A stretch of DNA of 45,595 nucleotides, from the NCBI RefSeq assembly GCF_000381525.1, contig NZ_KB906618.1, positions 1 through 45,595 on the forward strand, written 5' to 3'. The translations under genes were made by a program, and so were the position numbers. Below are positions 44,841-45,595 of this stretch, piece after piece (within the stretch, counting starts at the first letter, position 1; each line of letters begins with the position of its first letter). Source of the stretch: Peptostreptococcus anaerobius VPI 4330 = DSM 2949. GTDB lineage: Bacteria > Bacillota > Clostridia > Peptostreptococcales > Peptostreptococcaceae. The notes under the pieces were generated by a model. That model was not told the origin of the DNA. It saw only the letters and a list, made by a program, of their open reading frames with translations, and made no database searches.

Positions 44841-44885
44841 AAAATACTGAAGATGGAGAGTAAACCATCTTCGGTATTTTTTATT
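44841..44885 (+). terminator. Terminator of the sel genes
   Basis: AAAATACTGAAGATGG (44841-44856) and CCATCTTCGGTATTTT (44865-44880) form a 16-base stem with one G-U pair and run into T's. Confidence 0.92.
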
Positions 44886-44913
44886 TAAAATATTCTTTTA
44901 CAGGAGGACCACA

Positions 44914-45024
44914 ATGAATCAACTTAATTTTAACTATGAAAGAGGAGGAATTTACGCCATGATCAAATTAGGTTACTCAATATCCTCTATTCCATGTCGT
45001 TCCGTTTACCAGACTATGGTATAG
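44914..45024 (+). pseudogene. 36-residue fragment resembling the N-terminus of an IS30-type transposase
   Basis: A good AGGAGG ribosome site lies 6 bases before the ATG. The product has NYERGGIYAMIKLGYSISSI, which looks like the opening helix-turn-helix of IS30-family transposases, and then stops after a short unrelated tail. The match is by eye and weak. No terminal repeats of an insertion sequence are visible. Confidence 0.35.
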
Positions 45025-45263
45025 ATAGAGCAACCCTATAAGATCATATCAACCAATTAGCACAAAAAGCTAGTACCGATCCTAAGTATCTCATTTTCCA
45101 ACCAGAAGGTGTCCAATTTTATAATAAAAATGATGAATTGCTAACTTATTATATCAATAAGCTTCAACAAACAAACCCTTAACACAAGAAGACCTCATTG
45201 TTAAAGAACTGATTTGTCAAAACAAATTACGGCGATTTTGAAGTCATTCTATGTAGCGTGTAA
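44940..45263 (+). pseudogene. Decayed coding remnant of unknown family
   Basis: One reading frame runs from 44940 to 45263 with internal stops at 45039, 45180 and about 45213. It has protein-like composition throughout, for example RLPDYGIDRATL, then DHINQLAQKASTDPKYLIF, then TNYGDFEVIL. A one-base shift near 45178 gives NPLTQEDLIVKEL, suggesting a frameshift as well. This looks like a gene damaged by nonsense and frameshift changes. The family was not recognised. Confidence 0.4.
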
Positions 45264-45293
45264 TTATAAAAGATGGATAATAGCGGGTTTCTC

Positions 45294-45322
45294 TTGCAAA
45301 GAAATGGTATCCATGTTATAAT
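45294..45322 (+). promoter_or_regulatory. Promoter of the CsbD-like gene
   Basis: TTGCAA (45294-45299), 17 bases, TATAAT (45317-45322). The start falls near 45329, just before the AAAGGAGGA ribosome site, giving a very short leader. Confidence 0.8.
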
Positions 45323-45347
45323 AATAAAAAAAAGGAGGATTCTAATC

Positions 45348-45548
45348 ATGTCAGAAGAAAAACTAAAATCAAAAATTGAGCAAGCATCTGGTGTCCTAAA
45401 AGAAGGTACTGGTAAGTTGACAGGTGATAAAGAGCTAGAAGCAAAAGGATTTGTTGAAAAAACAATTGCTAAAGGCAAAGAACTTGCAGACGATGCAAAA
45501 GAAGCTGTTGAAGGTGCTGTAGATGCCGTTGAGGAAAAATTAAAATAA
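45348..45548 (+). CDS. CsbD-family stress protein
   Basis: A 66-residue hydrophilic protein of the CsbD (UPF0337) family, made of charged helical repeats: [20 protein letters not shown], then an ELEAKG segment, then Asp/Ala/Glu-rich repeats ending in VEEKLK. Family members rise under general stress; the biochemical role is unknown. The frame extends up to 45273, but that part covers the promoter, so ATG 45348 after AAAGGAGGA is the start. The sequence resembles those of Lactobacillales more than I would expect for a clostridial neighbourhood, and decayed remnants lie before it, which suggests acquisition. Confidence 0.88.
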   Translation: MSEEKLKSKIEQASGVLKEGTGKLTGDKELEAKGFVEKTIAKGKELADDAKEAVEGAVDAVEEKLK

Positions 45549-45574
45549 TTGAGTGTGTGTAATTTTTTCTGTTA

Positions 45575-45595
45575 ATTAGCCTTCTATGGCTAATC
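45575..45595 (+). terminator. Terminator hairpin of the CsbD-like gene (cut by window edge)
   Basis: ATTAGCC (45575-45581) and GGCTAAT (45588-45594) form a 7-bp stem. Any T-run lies beyond the window. Confidence 0.6.

Noticed and set aside
1-45595. CRISPR array
   Set aside because: No regularly spaced repeats were seen; the only tandem repeat is the 12-bp coding repeat in rnfB.
39207-45595. tRNA-Sec (selC) near the sel genes
   Set aside because: No cloverleaf-like sequence with a TCA anticodon was recognised in the gaps around selD, selA and selB.

Overview
The window reads as a chromosomal stretch of a strictly anaerobic, low-GC Firmicute of the Clostridia. The evidence is the AT-rich sequence with AGA/AGG and ATA codons, an Rnf complex in the clostridial order C-D-G-E-A-B, a clostridial-type [FeFe] hydrogenase, a selenocysteine system, and a manganese riboswitch of Firmicute type. 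A Peptostreptococcaceae-like amino-acid fermenter would fit, but the species cannot be fixed from the sequence. Nearly every gene lies on the + strand; the one clear exception is a D-Ala-D-Ala carboxypeptidase at 36.5-38.2 kb.

Layout. 1-316: the 3' end of a group II intron (maturase C-terminus, domains V and VI). 453-5494: rnfCDGEAB, closed by a terminator. 5.7-13.3 kb: radC, then the elongasome genes mreB-mreC-mreD-PBP2-rodA behind a perfect consensus promoter. 13.3-19.0 kb: a radical-SAM protein with its DUF2344 partner, an RNase E/G-family nuclease lacking the Zn-link cysteines, paired fluoride channels, and an RNase Z-like hydrolase. 19.3-22.9 kb: a two-gene operon of a NuoF/GltD-like electron-transfer subunit and an [FeFe] hydrogenase, preceded by a Rex-like operator. 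23.0-26.7 kb: recX, a 29-residue membrane peptide, nadD, yqeK, rsfS and a glycosyltransferase. 26.8-31.8 kb: leuS and two transporters. 31.9-34.9 kb: a yybP-ykoY (Mn2+) riboswitch and its P-type ATPase. 35.0-36.5 kb: a Fur-boxed DUF2325 gene and a ferredoxin-reductase-like gene. 38.5-44.8 kb: a ComEA-like protein, an ornithine-cyclodeaminase-family enzyme, selD (a selenoprotein with in-frame TGA), selA and selB. 44.9-45.6 kb: decayed coding remnants and a CsbD-like stress gene that look acquired.

How it works together. Hydrogenase, Rnf and the putative Rex site describe redox balancing by ferredoxin, NAD(P)H and H2, with Rnf coupling ferredoxin oxidation to an ion gradient. The sel genes supply selenocysteine, which in such organisms typically serves Stickland reductases; no reductase and no tRNA-Sec is present here. 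Metal control is visible twice: Mn2+ by riboswitch and Fe2+ by Fur. No complete novel multi-gene system was recognised. The most notable signals are regulatory or structural: the selenoprotein SelD with a SECIS-like hairpin, a leader mini-ORF/hairpin before the carboxypeptidase, the Zn-link-less RNase, a large insertion in PBP2 just after its KTG motif, and a DAACS transporter with lost signature residues.
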